A stretch of 64,000 nt of DNA from Voacanga thouarsii. Lineage: Eukaryota; Streptophyta; Magnoliopsida; Gentianales; Apocynaceae. Positions 23,648-34,490 of this stretch are shown one piece after another. Within the stretch, counting starts at the first letter, position 1. Each line of letters opens with the position of its first letter. A model generated the notes under the pieces. It saw only the letters and a list, made by a program, of their open reading frames with translations, searched no databases and was not told where the DNA came from. Both the position numbers and the translations under genes were made by a program. The stretch is from the NCBI GenBank assembly GCA_026120185.1, contig JANUWF010001631.1, positions 1,426,001-1,490,000 of the forward strand, read 5' to 3'.

Positions 23648-24560
23648 CAAATGTTCTAGACTTGGACAATCCAATTCTCAATATAAACAAAAGAAATCCA
23701 GAATAGATAACTCCAACACTTCTTACTTATGGCATTATCATTTAGACCAAGTAAATGAAAATCGTGTTTCTAAGTTACACAAGCTTGGTGACTTAGGGTC
23801 ATTTGATTATGAATCATATAGCACATGCGAGTCTTGTTTACTAGGTAAAATGGCTAAAACTTCTTTTTCAGGAAAAGGAGAACGGGCCAAGGAGTTATTA
23901 GAACTCATACATACTGATGTATGTGGCCCAATATCAATACAAGCAAGAGGTGGTTACAACTATTTCGTAATATTTATCGATGATTTCTCACGATACAAGA
24001 AATTGTATTTAATGAAATACAAATCTGAGGCCTTTGAAAAGTTCAAAGACTTTAAGAATGAAATAGAGAAACAACTTGGCAAAAGTATTAAAACTTTAAG
24101 ATCTGATCGAAGAGGAGAATACTTGAGCCAAGAGTTTCTGAGTTATCTTGGAGATAATGACATATTATCTCAATGGACTCCACCACATACACCTCAACAT
24201 AATAATGTATCTGAGAGAAGGAATCGAACCCTTCTAGACATGGTACGGACCATGATGGCCTCTGTAGTTCTACCAAAATCATTTTGGGGGGTATGCACTA
24301 GAGACTTCTATTTATATATTAAACAGGGTTCCAAAAAAAATAGTTGATTTTACCCCATCTGAGATGTTCTTTGGTAAGAAACCAAAGTTATCTCACTTGC
24401 GAGTATGGGGTGTCCTGCATTTGTCAAAAGGCCACAATCAGATAAACTTAATAGTAAGTCTGACAAGTGTTTATTTGTGGGATATCCAAAAGAATCTTTT
24501 GGATATTACTTCTACCTACGCTCTAAAAATAAAGTATTTGTTTCGAAGCGTGTTGTCTTC
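23648..24560 (+). pseudogene. int: Family C copia integrase, broken
   Basis: Open from the pre-integrase zinc region (YLWHYHLDQVNENRVSKLHK, CESCLLGKMAKTSF) through the catalytic core. D (ELIHTDVCGP), D (LRSDRRGEY) and E (NNVSERRNRT) are all present. The frame breaks at 24285-24290, where a run of six G replaces the five needed, a one-base homopolymer insertion. Text continues in the next frame (VFGKKPKLSHLRVWG-like) and decays again around 24420. Gag and protease, which should precede it, are deleted. Confidence 0.82.
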
Positions 24561-25712
24561 TTAGAGAAGTAGCACATGCTTAAAGGGGACAATGGGAGTA
24601 AAATTGAACTTAGTAAAGTTCAAGAATATCAAACAAACAAGGATCAACCATCTAAACCCTCATCTATTAAGAGAATAGATGAACCTTCTACTATACAAGA
24701 ATCTCGTAGATCTAGTAGGCTATATGTGGCATTTTTGAGATATGGATTTCTCATAAGTGACCACAATGACGTATTGCTCATAGATGAAGAAGAGCCTACT
24801 ACCTACAAGGATGTTCTGAATAGTTCAGAATCTGGCAAATCACTTGAAGCCATGAAGTCAGAGATGGATTCCATGTACGACAACCAAGTATGGACATTGG
24901 TTGATCCACCTAAAATAATTAAACCTACTGGGTGCAAGTGAGTTTTTAAGAAGAAAACGGACATTGATGGTAACGTAGTTACCTATAAAGCACGACTAGT
25001 GGCGAAGGGTTATCGTCAACAACATGGTATTGACTATGGCGAAACTTTCTTGCCAATAGCCATGTTAAAATCCATCAGGATACTCCTAGCCATTACTGCT
25101 TATTGCGATTATGAGATTTGGCAAATGGATGTGAAAATAGCTTTCCCAAACGAAAATCTAACTATGGAAGTATATACTATACAACCTGAGGGTTTCACAT
25201 CCAGTGATGGCACAAGGTGTGTAAGTTGCAAAGGTCCATTTATGGACTTAAGCAAGCTTCGAGGAGTTGGAACATCCATTTTGATGAAGCAATCAAAGAG
25301 TTTAGTTTCATTTAAAACATGGATGAGCCTTGTGTATACAAGAAGGTTAGTGGGAGCGCAATCGTTTTCTTACTACTTTATGTAGATGACATATTGCTAA
25401 TAGGAAACGATATACTTGTCTTGCAAATAGTTAAAATTTGGTTGTCCAAACAATTCTCTGTGAAAGACCTTGGAGAAATAACCTATATTCTTAAAATAAG
25501 GATCTATAGAGATAGATCTAAAAGGTTGCTAGATCTTTTAACAGTCTACAAACATAGATAAACTGCTAAAGAGGTTTAGCATGGATCAATCTAAAAAGAG
25601 ATTCTTACCTATGTCACATGGTGTAAGCCTTTTAAAGTCGATGTCTCCCAAGACATAAGTTGAAAGGGATCACATAAGTACAATTCCATATGCTTCGACA
25701 TTTGAATTTATC
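24561..25712 (+). pseudogene. rt: Family C copia reverse transcriptase, broken
   Basis: Starts around MKSEMDSMYDNQVWTLVDPP and runs through YKARLVAKGYRQQHGIDYGE and WQMDVKIAFPNENL. A stop sits at 24940 where a tryptophan codon is expected (CK-stop-VFKKK). Frameshifts near 25220 and 25330 follow. The polymerase motif LLLYVDDILLIGND (about 25370) is intact. The protein is close to the reverse-strand copy at 48593-49644, which confirms they are one family. Confidence 0.85.
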
Positions 25713-26175
25713 ATGTACGCTATAATATGTTCTAGGCCCGATATATCTTATGCTCTCAGTTTGACGAGAAGATACCAATCTGACCCTGGTGAAGGTCATT
25801 GGGCGGCGGTAAAGAATATCCTTAAGTACTTACGAAGGACTAAGGATGTGTTCTTAGTATATGGAGAAGGTGATTTGAAAATAAATGGGTATATTGATGC
25901 TTGTTCTCAATCTGATAAAGCTAATTTCAAATCACATTTAGGCTACGTGTTTACATTGTGCGAAGGGGTAATAAGTTGGAAGAGTTCCAAACAAGAGAAT
26001 ATTGCCGACTCTATGATATAAGTTACGTCCATAGCCGCTTCTAAAACAGTTAAAGATAGAGAGAGATCACATGGATGAGAACGTAGCTGACCTGTTTACA
26101 AAAGTACTATCCCAAAAGAAGCACGATTGTCATGTTGAGTAATTCGGTATTAGATACATGAATGATTGGCTCTAG
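25713..26175 (+). pseudogene. rh: Family C copia RNase H, internally deleted
   Basis: Reads MYAIICSRPDISYALSLTRRYQ, HWAAVKNILKYLRRTKDVFL and WKSSKQENIADSM. It then meets a stop at 26019 and jumps over about 170 bp present in the reverse-strand copy. It rejoins at the conserved end (VLSQKKHD..., RYMNDWL, stop near 26175), so the RNase H core is incomplete. Confidence 0.8.
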
Positions 26176-26177
26176 TG

Positions 26178-26189
26178 CAAGTGGGAGTT
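26178..26189 (+). promoter_or_regulatory. Polypurine tract of the family C copia
   Basis: CAAGTGGGAGTT directly precedes the LTR start TGTTAGTG. The same tract, reversed, lies at 47992-48003 in the minus-strand copy. Confidence 0.75.
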
Positions 26190-28066
26190 TGTTAGTGTTG
26201 TGCCTTAGAGGCAATCATTTGTACGTTGTATATGGCATATTTTATTTCATAAAAGGCATTATTTATCTTACAGTTCTTTTAATTACTTTTGAGTAATATA
26301 ACAGTTAGATAAAGACCCTAGTACGACACTGTGTTAAGGAAATCATGATAGAGATCATCATATGAGATTCCTACTACATTGTACAGTATTAGTACTTAAA
26401 TAATCCCTAGTCATAGTATTAATGAGACAGGACATCATTAATACATTAAGACTAGCATGTGTTAAGGCTTCCTGATCTTGATCAGGTAGCGGTTCTTATA
26501 TCCGTGTGTATTGGGATACTCAAAGTTAACACATGGATGCTTGTTAGTGGAACAAGATCATTGGATGACCTAGCTATGAGATAATTACATGGATAACTAT
26601 ATAGTGTTGTGATATAATCTCAACATAGCAAACGTGTAAGTATCCTTAGACTTGAGATCTCCATGGAACTTTGTTTGTTGAGTCTTGTACTTTGATTCCA
26701 ATCTTCGGAGCTCGATCGAGGGCTGCCTATGAGATGGATATTGGGTATATTGTGAGGTAAGCAAAAGTAGTTGAGAGGGTTAATAAAAGATTCACAACTC
26801 CTAATAGTAGGGGCTAATATCTCACGGCCACTTGTAGGAATTACTACTCATAAGTCCTTGGCCAAGGCGTATGTGTATTGGAAAGGGTTCCAATTGAGAC
26901 ACATTGAGAGTAATGGGTTCTTGGTACAGGTATAACTATATTCGGTCCAGAATTAATATATATTCTGGAGGGAGTTGGCACTAATTCCGTACTCCAGACC
27001 GAATGAGATATTGTATGGTGAAAGGAGTTAATTGCACTGTAGGTTGTTATTGAAGGGTTCATGTCAAGCCACTTAACTTCTTGGACTCTTGGGTGGTCAT
27101 GATGTGTTGCTAGATACCGCTCATGATATAGGAATACGGGTTCATTAATTGATGAATTAATTAACCAATCCTAATTAGAATTAACAGGATTAATTATAAT
27201 TAATTAAGGATTATTAATCTCAAAGACATTTGGATTAATTCATATTCACTACCAATTGATTGGAAAGCCTAATAGGTCACAAACAAAAGAGGAATATATA
27301 TTCAAGATGTTATTTGATAATATAGTGGGGTTTATTACGAGAAAGAGAGTTGATGTGGCCAAATTATAATTAGTAATAATTTATGCACCAATTTGTAATT
27401 CTGAGAACTTGATGGGTTCCAATTGTAATTGTTTGTTTGTAATTCTCAGATGGTTTTATTATTGAGGTTTTTCGGGTGACCTGAGAGGCACGCATGAAAT
27501 AAAACATGAAAACTTAAGGTTCACTTGAAACAAGTCCAAAATAATATAATACAAAACGGCACATAAGAGGATAAAGTTATGATCTTTTGTTCTTTTCACT
27601 ATCTCTTTTGTGAGCTTATTCAAGCAGAACACAACCTTTCTTCTTCTTCTTCTTCTTCTTCTTCTTCTTCTTCTTCTTCTTCTTCTTCTTCTTCTTCTTC
27701 TTCTTCTTCTTCTTCTTCTTTCTTTGGTTTTTGTTTAACAAGAAAAACCCTAGCCACCATTATTGTGTTTTTTGCTAGCACAGAAAATTTTAGTACTTAA
27801 GTGTAATCCTCTGTGTGGATATCTATTAGGGATAATCACACAATGTGATTATAGTGGTTGGATATTCATCTCCCGTGGTGATTCTTCAAGAGGATTGCTG
27901 GATCGCGCTACAATTATCATACTTGAAGAAGAAAAGTTTTGTTTTCCACACAAACAAAGAAAGGTAAAAGCTCTTATCTTTGTTTCTTTGTTTTCTATAT
28001 ATATGTCTTGTTTTCCACACATATGCGGATCCTGGGATGGTATCTCGTTCTTATTCTTCAACTGCA
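26190..28066 (+). repeat. 3' LTR of the deleted family C copia
   Basis: Starts TGTTAGTGTTGTGCC and aligns in reverse with both LTRs of the copia at 46300-55345 and with the fragment at 2870-3906. A (CTT)n array (27637-27723) makes it longer than the 1692-bp LTRs of the minus-strand copy. The exact end lies between 28066 and 28096. The Ser-rich ORF across the array is not a gene. Confidence 0.8.
27637..27723. repeat. (CTT)n microsatellite
   Basis: About 85 bp of nearly perfect trinucleotide repeat within the LTR, absent from the same place in the minus-strand family C LTRs. Confidence 0.95.
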
Positions 28067-28853
28067 TTGTATATGATACGCGTGAGATACCCAACATGGA
28101 GGATATCTTCGCTATGCTTTATTACACTGAGAAGCGAGTGGTGAAGTTTGCTGCATTCCGATTAGGGGGCCCAGCTCGGGCATGGTGGCAACGAGTCCAA
28201 GATGATTAGGAGATGATTGAACAAGACTAGACATGAGACAATTTCGTGGAGGCATTCAGAGCTGAATATATCCCTCAGTGGATAGTAGAGAAAATGGAAG
28301 ATGAGTTCCAAAATTTGAAGAAGGAGATATAACAATGGCACAGAATGCAGCACATTTTACTTAGCTGTTGAAATACTACAAAAGGCTAGTGGATACCGAA
28401 CAGAATCGGGTGAGGCAGTTTGTCAAGAGGTTAAGGTAGGAGTTAAGAAGGGCATTGGCACTTTCTCCACCAACGACCTATTTAGGGGCCGTGGATGTAG
28501 CTACCTAAACTGAGAATGAGGATTGCAATAGAATAGCACCAAGACTTTTCCTGCCGCCAAGAAAGCCGCTGAGACTTTTCCAGAAGCAGCAACCCAATAA
28601 GCGCCCGCTAACCAATAGTGGTAGAACCGAGGAAAGCAAGCTTGAACAGCACCGGTTGGTCCTGAGCAGAATCTTCCATTATGCTACCATTGCGGGAAAA
28701 GGGGCCATATGGAGAAAAATTACTAGTCCAGAGGAGTTGAGCGGAAATGCTACACTGCGGAAACCAAAACCATCTATGAAATGCCTGCCCCAAACTCCTC
28801 CAAGTAGGAGAAGGAAACCAGCTTAAATTACGAGAGCCAATCGAGCCAATGCT
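28067..28853 (+). pseudogene. gag: Chromovirus gag, broken
   Basis: The gag core is recognisable in REIPNMEDIFAMLYYTEKRVV and the conserved FRLGGPARAWWQRV, followed by a stop at 28207 and later EAFRAEYIPQWIVEKMEDEF. A CX2CX4HX4C zinc knuckle (from 28682) reads CYHCGKRGHMEKNY, so its fourth cysteine (codon 28721-28723) is tyrosine. The N-terminal part is missing at the copia junction. Gag would form the particle and bind RNA. Many stops and frameshifts are present. Confidence 0.75.
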
Positions 28854-29470
28854 ATGAGAGCTTCCGAGAATGGAATGCAGAAGTCGCTGTTGAAAGCAAA
28901 AGTTTTTGCTCTTAATCGAGAGGAGGTTGTAGCTGATGCAGTGGTCTTGGAAGGTACATTTACTATCCAAGGTCATTTCATTAATGCATTAATAGACCTT
29001 AGATCTACCCATTCCTATTTAAACAAGAATTGTGCATATCATTTGGGTTGGGATGGAGTAGAGCTACATTTTACTTTGTTGGTGAGTACGCCTTTGGGGA
29101 AAATGGTGCAAGCGGATCAGTATGAGTAGAATTGTAAATTTCATGTGGGGAGAGAAAGCTTGGAGGGATATTTGATAGTCTTAGCCATTTGATGACTATG
29201 ACTTGATTTTGGGAAAGGATTAGTTAGCTAAGCATGGGGCTAGAGTAGACTGTAAGAATAAGTCTGTTCAGTTCATTAACTGGGATGCGATGTGTTCAAG
29301 TTCAACGGCAAGAGTGTAAAAGAATTAAAGTTTTTGATAGTCAGAGTGAAAGCTCAAAAGTAGTTGTAGCAAGGGTGTCAAGGATATTTGGCCTATGTGA
29401 TAAATAAGCCGAAGGACCAGTGCACTCTCGAAGATACTGAGGTGGTGAAAGATTTTTCGATGTGTTCCTT
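28854..29470 (+). pseudogene. pr: Chromovirus protease, active site lost
   Basis: Retropepsin region of the polyprotein: FTIQGHFINALIDLRSTHSYLN, where the catalytic triplet should be D-S-G-S/T (aspartate codon 28995-28997) but reads D-L-R-S. Downstream the conserved DFGKD..LAKHGARVDCKNKSV block precedes RT. A stop lies at 29127 and frames shift after it. It would cut the polyprotein; this copy cannot. Confidence 0.75.
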
Positions 29471-30190
29471 GTGGAACTCACTTCTCTACCTTCCAACCGA
29501 AAAGTTGAGTTCACTGTTGATCTAGTTCCAGGAGCAGAATTGGTGTCCTGAACTCCATATCGAATGGCACCAGTAGAGCTGAAAGAATTGAAGGAGCAGC
29601 TAGAAGAATTGGTGAGGCAAGGTTACATCAGACCTAACACGTCACCCTGGGGAGCACCAGTGCTATTTGTGAAGAAGAAGAAAGGGACCTTGAGGTTGTG
29701 TATTGACTACCAAGGATTGAACAACCTGACCGTCAAGAATAAATATCATCTACCACTAATTAATGAGTTGTTCGACCAGTTGCAATGATCTAGTTATTAC
29801 TCCAAACTGGATTTGAGCCAAGGATACTATCAAGAGAGGATAAAGGAGAAGGATATTCCTAAAATGGCCTTCAATACAAGATATGTTCACTATGAGTTTG
29901 TGGTGATGGCTTTCTAAGTAACCAATGCACTAGCAGTATTTATGGATTTGATACATTGAGTTTTCCAACCATACTTGGATAAGTTCGTGATGGTCTTCAT
30001 CGACAACATATTCATATACTCCAAGAACCCGAAGGATCGTGCGGAACATTTGAAGCTAGTATTGGAAAAGTTATGGGAGAACAAGCTTTACGCCAAATTT
30101 AGCAACTGTAAGTTTTGGTTGGATAGCATGGCATTTCTTGGCTATGTAGTAACTAAGGATGGAATCAAGGTGGACCCTGCAACTAGAGAA
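29471..30190 (+). pseudogene. rt: Chromovirus reverse transcriptase, catalytic Asp lost
   Basis: One frame runs from [20 protein letters not shown] through [20 protein letters not shown] and [18 protein letters not shown] to FMVF-type motif C, with in-frame stops near 29786, 29917 and 29958. Motif C reads VFIDNIFIYSKN (30002-30007): the second catalytic aspartate is asparagine. Then FLGYVVTKDGIKVDP marks the connection to RNase H. The frame shifts near 30190. Confidence 0.85.
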
Positions 30191-30890
30191 CATCACAGAG
30201 CTTTGAAGCTTCTTGTGATTGGCCGGCTACTATAGGAGGTTTATTAAGGGATTTTCAAAGCTAGCATCTCCTATGACCCCGTTGCTGTGAAAGGACGTAC
30301 CCTTTGCTTGGAATGAGAAGTGCGAAAAAAGTTTTCAAGAACTGAAGCGGAGATTAATGACAAAACATGTGTTGAGTCTGCCATAGGAAGATAAGCCTTA
30401 CGCACTGTATACTGATGCTTCAAAGGAAGGTTTGGGAGCAGTGTTAATGCGGGATAGGAAGGTGATCGCCTATGCTTCTTGAAAGTTAAAGCCTCATGAA
30501 GTCAATTATCCCATGCATGACTTAGAGATGGCTGGCATTGTATTCGCTTTAAAGAAATGGCAACACTACTTGTATAGAGCAGAATATGAATTGTTCACTG
30601 ATCACAAGAGCCTGAAGTACATCTTCATCTAGAAGGACTTGAATTTGAGGCAGTGAAGATGGATGGAAATTTTGGAAGAGAATCATTATCCTATCAACTA
30701 TCACCCCAGGAAGGCCAACATTGTTGCTGATGCCCTGAGCTGGAAAGTTAAAATGGCCAAGCTGAGAGTACGGGAGATTCAAAGGGTACAGGATGTGTTG
30801 GATAGAGGAGCAAAAGTGCAAGAAGAGAGGATTGTTGTTAGTAACTTGAGATTGATACCAGACCTAAGGCGGGAAATCATGGAAGCTTAG
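30191..30890 (+). pseudogene. rh: Chromovirus RNase H, broken
   Basis: Gypsy RNase H text in a shifted frame: [73 protein letters not shown]. The catalytic D of YTDAS and D of TDHKSL are visible. Stops lie near 30387, 30480, 30632 and 30655. A linker with coiled-coil-like, charged text (REIQRVQDVLDRGAKVQEER) follows up to integrase. Confidence 0.8.
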
Positions 30891-32083
30891 CAAAGTAATG
30901 CAAAATTTCAGATTTTGAAGGACAAGGAGCTTAAATGGCAAGGTAGTGAATTCCGGCAGGACGAAGTAGGAGTTTTGTATTTCCGGGATCGTCTGTGTGT
31001 ACCCGATGAGCACCCGTTGAAGGACAGGATTTTGGAAGAGGCGCATAAGACCAAGTATGCCATTCATCCGGGAGAGGTAAAAATGAATCAAGATCTGAAG
31101 AGGGTTTACTGGTGGCCCAAGATGAAGAGGAAAGTGGTTAAATATGTCTCGTTATGTCTGACTTGTCAGAAAGTCAAAGCGGAGCACAAGAAGTCAGCAG
31201 GATTTTTCCAACCGTTGCCAGTACCAGAATAGAAAAGGGAAGAGATGGTCATAGACTTCATTACTGGACTCCCTATGGCACGGACGCCATATGGGTAGTG
31301 GTGGATCGATTGACCAAGTTAACACATTTCATACCGGTGAATGTAAGGGATTCAATAGAGAAGTTAGCTCAGACCTATGTGCGAGAAATAGTCAGACTGC
31401 ATGGAGTACCCTCGAGTATTATATCCAACTGAGACCCGAGATTTACATCACGATTTTAGGGTAAGTTTCAAGAATCGATGATTTCTACTTTAATGTTCAG
31501 TACAACGGTGCATCCGCAAACCGATAGATAGTCAAAAAGGATTATTCAGGTATTAGAGGACATGCTGAGAGCCTGTGTATTGGATTTCGGGGATAAGTGG
31601 ATCAAATGTGTACCATATGCCGAGTTGGAGTATAATAACAACTATCATTCTTCGATTGGAATGGCTTCGTATGAAGCATTGTATGGACGTAAGTGTCAAG
31701 TACCACTAAACTGGTGTTGGTCGAATGATGGCCGCCTAAGTAAGTCTGGAGAAGTTTGTGTTCAAGAAATATTGGACAAAGTCAAGCTAATCAGGGAAGG
31801 GTTGAAAGCAGTCCAGAGCCGACAAAAGAGCTATGCGAATAATAAGCGAAGAGAGTTATAATTTCAGGTGGGAGACAGTATGTTCCTAAGATTGACACTA
31901 AATAGAGGAATTCTAAAGCATCCAAAAGGGGAGAAGCTGAATCCGAGGTATTTGGGACCGTTTTCGATAAAGGAGCGAATTGGGCTAGTGGCGTATCGAT
32001 TGGATTTGCTAGATGGGTTGATGGGGATACATGACGTATTTCATGTGTCTCAGCTGAAGAAGTATAATGCCGATCCGGGATAA
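30891..32083 (+). pseudogene. int: Chromovirus integrase, catalytic Glu lost, with GPF module
   Basis: The HHCC zinc domain is visible (H..H in EEAHKTKYAIHPG, CLTCQK). The core shows D (EMVIDFITGLP, after a frameshift near 31232), the second D (NxDPRF, preceded by a stop at 31430) and the third site at 31535-31537, where lysine stands for glutamate (S-K-R for S-E-R). The C-terminal GPF module reads RYLGPFSIKERIGLVAYRL, then IHDVFHVSQLKKY. Integrase would insert the cDNA; the E to K change and several stops disable it. Confidence 0.85.
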
Positions 32084-32286
32084 GTTTTGAATGATGAGCT
32101 ATTAGTGTTGCAACCCGACCTGAGCTATGTGGAGAAACCCATGAAAATATTGGACTGAAGGATTAAGACTCTTGGGAACAAACAGATCCCGATGGTAAAG
32201 GTACATGGGAAATAGAAGAGTGGGTAAAGTGGAAGTATCCTGATCTGAGATGAAGGTATGCCTCAATTTCAGGACGAAATTCTTCT
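32084..32286 (+). pseudogene. Chromodomain-like tail of the chromovirus, broken
   Basis: Directly after integrase, in frame apart from stops: LQPDLSYVEKPMKILD, then RIKTLGNKQIPMVKVHGK. This has the layout of the chromodomain at the C-terminus of chromovirus integrases, a module that steers integration to heterochromatin. At least four stops or frame breaks lie between 32084 and 32250, and the final aromatic/acidic part is scrambled. Confidence 0.7.
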
Positions 32287-32299
32287 AAGAAGGGGAAGA
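32287..32299 (+). promoter_or_regulatory. Polypurine tract of the chromovirus
   Basis: AAGAAGGGGAAGA immediately before TGTGAAACCCC. This fixes the orientation of all TGTGAAACCCC...GTGTTACA LTRs in the window. Confidence 0.85.
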
Positions 32300-34435
32300 T
32301 GTGAAACCCCACCGAAAGCCAAACCTAGAATAAGGGGATCGGGATGCATACCATATCGTTTTGCATAAAAATATATTTTTTGAATGATTATATATGCTTT
32401 AGAATTGTGGTTTATAGATTAAAAAGCTTAGTTATGCTTATTTGGTAGGAAGGATAAAAGGGTAATTTTACTTGAGACCGAAATAGGAAGATGCCTTGAG
32501 GTTTAGATAAGCAGAAAATTTAGGTGAGAAAATTAGAACAAGAGTAAGTATGGTTATGTAGTTAGAGCTTTGTAATTTAATCTCTAAGGTCTTGAGTTCA
32601 AATCCCATCACTTATGTTTTATTCATGACTATCTTAGCTATTTTTGAATTTTAGATTTTCTTACATTCCTTAAAGATAGTAGTGTTGTCCTAGGGGAGAC
32701 ATGAAGAGAATGTCTTAATCATATAATCATGTCCTAAAAAGAATTCTAGAGGAATTCTTGTCCGTTTTATTACCTCTAGCTTTGTCCTAACATCTTCATA
32801 ATTTAAATAAACCAAAATCTATTAAATCTATTGTTTTAATTCCAAAAATTCTATGATAATTCCTTAGCCAAGAATTTTGAAAATTAGTTCCTGGGGATAG
32901 GGGAGTGTCAAAATTAGGGAGAAGAATTAGAATGGGTTCCTAAGAAAAATAAATCACAATGGTAGAACCTTCAATCCTACCTCCAAGTTGTTCATGGTTT
33001 TAATGAATAAAATCTGGAAATTTTCTAGAATTTTGGACAATCCAGCTTTTGAAAAATTTAGCTAGTAATCTTGCTCATTTGCTGCCAATGAAATGGTCAT
33101 TTCATGTAGCTTGAAGACTGAAAATCATGTACAATATTCGGACTGCACAAACTTCACAAAACCAAAAAAATTTCCTGCACAATTCACTGCATTCTAAGCT
33201 ATATTTGAAGCTGTTTTTTTTTTTTTTTTTGTCATCAATTCAGCAAGAACCCCATCTGTTTTTCTCCAGAGAGAAGGATAGAAAATCACCTTGAAAGACC
33301 TTTAACCCCCCCCCCATCAAAACTAGCTACAAATCGGGCTGAAGAAATGCCGAAATTCTGCACCAGAAAAATCATTAACCTTCGAAACTTTTGAACAAGT
33401 TGAGACTAGAAAATTTTCAGTTTTGTCTCTCAATGCCTAGGCCAAAAAACACCTCCAAACCTCCACAAATTGGACCTTGTTTATCCATGGACTGAACACA
33501 AATAACCTCCACACTTACCTTGAGTACTTGGACTCCATAACCACACCTCAGAACCCTTCTAAGATCACTCTATCCAAAATTCATTTGAACTTCAAAAAAA
33601 TTGCAGAATTCTTGTTTCATTAAACTGCTCTTGTATCAAGCTAGCAAACCAGAATTATTCCTACCATTAAAGACTACATTTCAGCCAGCCTTATAACTTG
33701 AATAGCCTCAATTCATTTCAGCAAAAGTTAGCTGTCCCAACCAGCACCATTGAAGAGCAAAGAAGCCTCCCTTATTCAAGCACCATTAGCTAATCTCCTA
33801 CCTCAAACAACTCCACAATTTTCTACTTTTGAATTTAAAAAAAAAAAAATCTGATCATTCACTTTCCTTATAGCTGAAGACTGAAACTCCCATCTATCCT
33901 AGACCATTCGGCCAACAATATTCCAAATTTCGTGAAGCCTTTTCTCTCAATCATCTCCAAACACCAAGAACACACACTACACTTCTTCAAACCTAAACCT
34001 ACTCTAAACACTTGCAATCACTCTCAAATACTCCATATTATTCCTATTTAATCCCTATTATTCATTTCTAGTCTTTATAACACAAAAACCACACAAACAA
34101 TAATTTTCTATCGGATTAAAATCACCTTTTCCTTAAAGGTCTCAAGAACATCATCAAGGTAAATCAAGAACAACCTCCTTTGTGAAACCCCAGTCAAAAC
34201 CAACCTTAGAGTAAGGGGGTTGGGATGCATATCATATTTTATTTTCATGTTTTTTATATATTTTTATATGGTTTTATGTGCATTGAATTTGTGTTTTATA
34301 GTCTAAAGGGCTTGATTGTGATTATTGATTGGGAAGGGCAAAATGATAATTTTTGCCTAAGGTGGAAAAAGGGAGATAGCTTGAAGATTGAATAGGAAAA
34401 TATTTTTAGACAGGAAATAAGAACAAGAGTTGTTG

Positions 34436-34490
34436 TGGTATAATGGTTAGAGCTTTAGAATTAATTCTTGAGGTCTTGGGTTCAAATTCC
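34436..34490 (+). other. tRNA-like A box and B box in solo LTR
   Basis: TGGTATAATGG (34436-34446) and GGGTTCAAATTCC (34478-34490), 31 bp apart, 256 bp from the LTR start, the same offset as in the solo LTR at 5643-10192. Between them GTTAGAGC resembles a tRNA D-arm. No anticodon stem or acceptor stem is evident. Confidence 0.5.

Larger units (their letters stand above)
23061..28066 (+). mobile_element. Family C copia, 5'-deleted, fused to the chromovirus LTR
   Basis: The left edge (23061) is mid-leader: 'acgggaccaaaaagcatttt' matches the reverse-strand copy at about 53080. There is no 5' LTR, PBS or gag. A second deletion near 23648 joins leader to the integrase zinc region. The 3' LTR starts at 26190 after a purine tract and ends about 28066-28096, where chromovirus gag text begins. 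The copia probably sat in the chromovirus leader or gag, and a later deletion fused the two. The 3' boundary is uncertain by about 30 bp. Confidence 0.8.

Noticed and set aside
27579..27800. Poly-serine ORF
   Set aside because: Caused by the (CTT)n array in a copia LTR.
27763..28209. 148-codon ORF as a single protein
   Set aside because: Its first part is copia LTR and its end is chromovirus gag; it reads across an insertion joint.
34436..34490. Calling a functional tRNA gene
   Set aside because: A and B boxes are present, but acceptor and anticodon stems and a T-run terminator are not evident.
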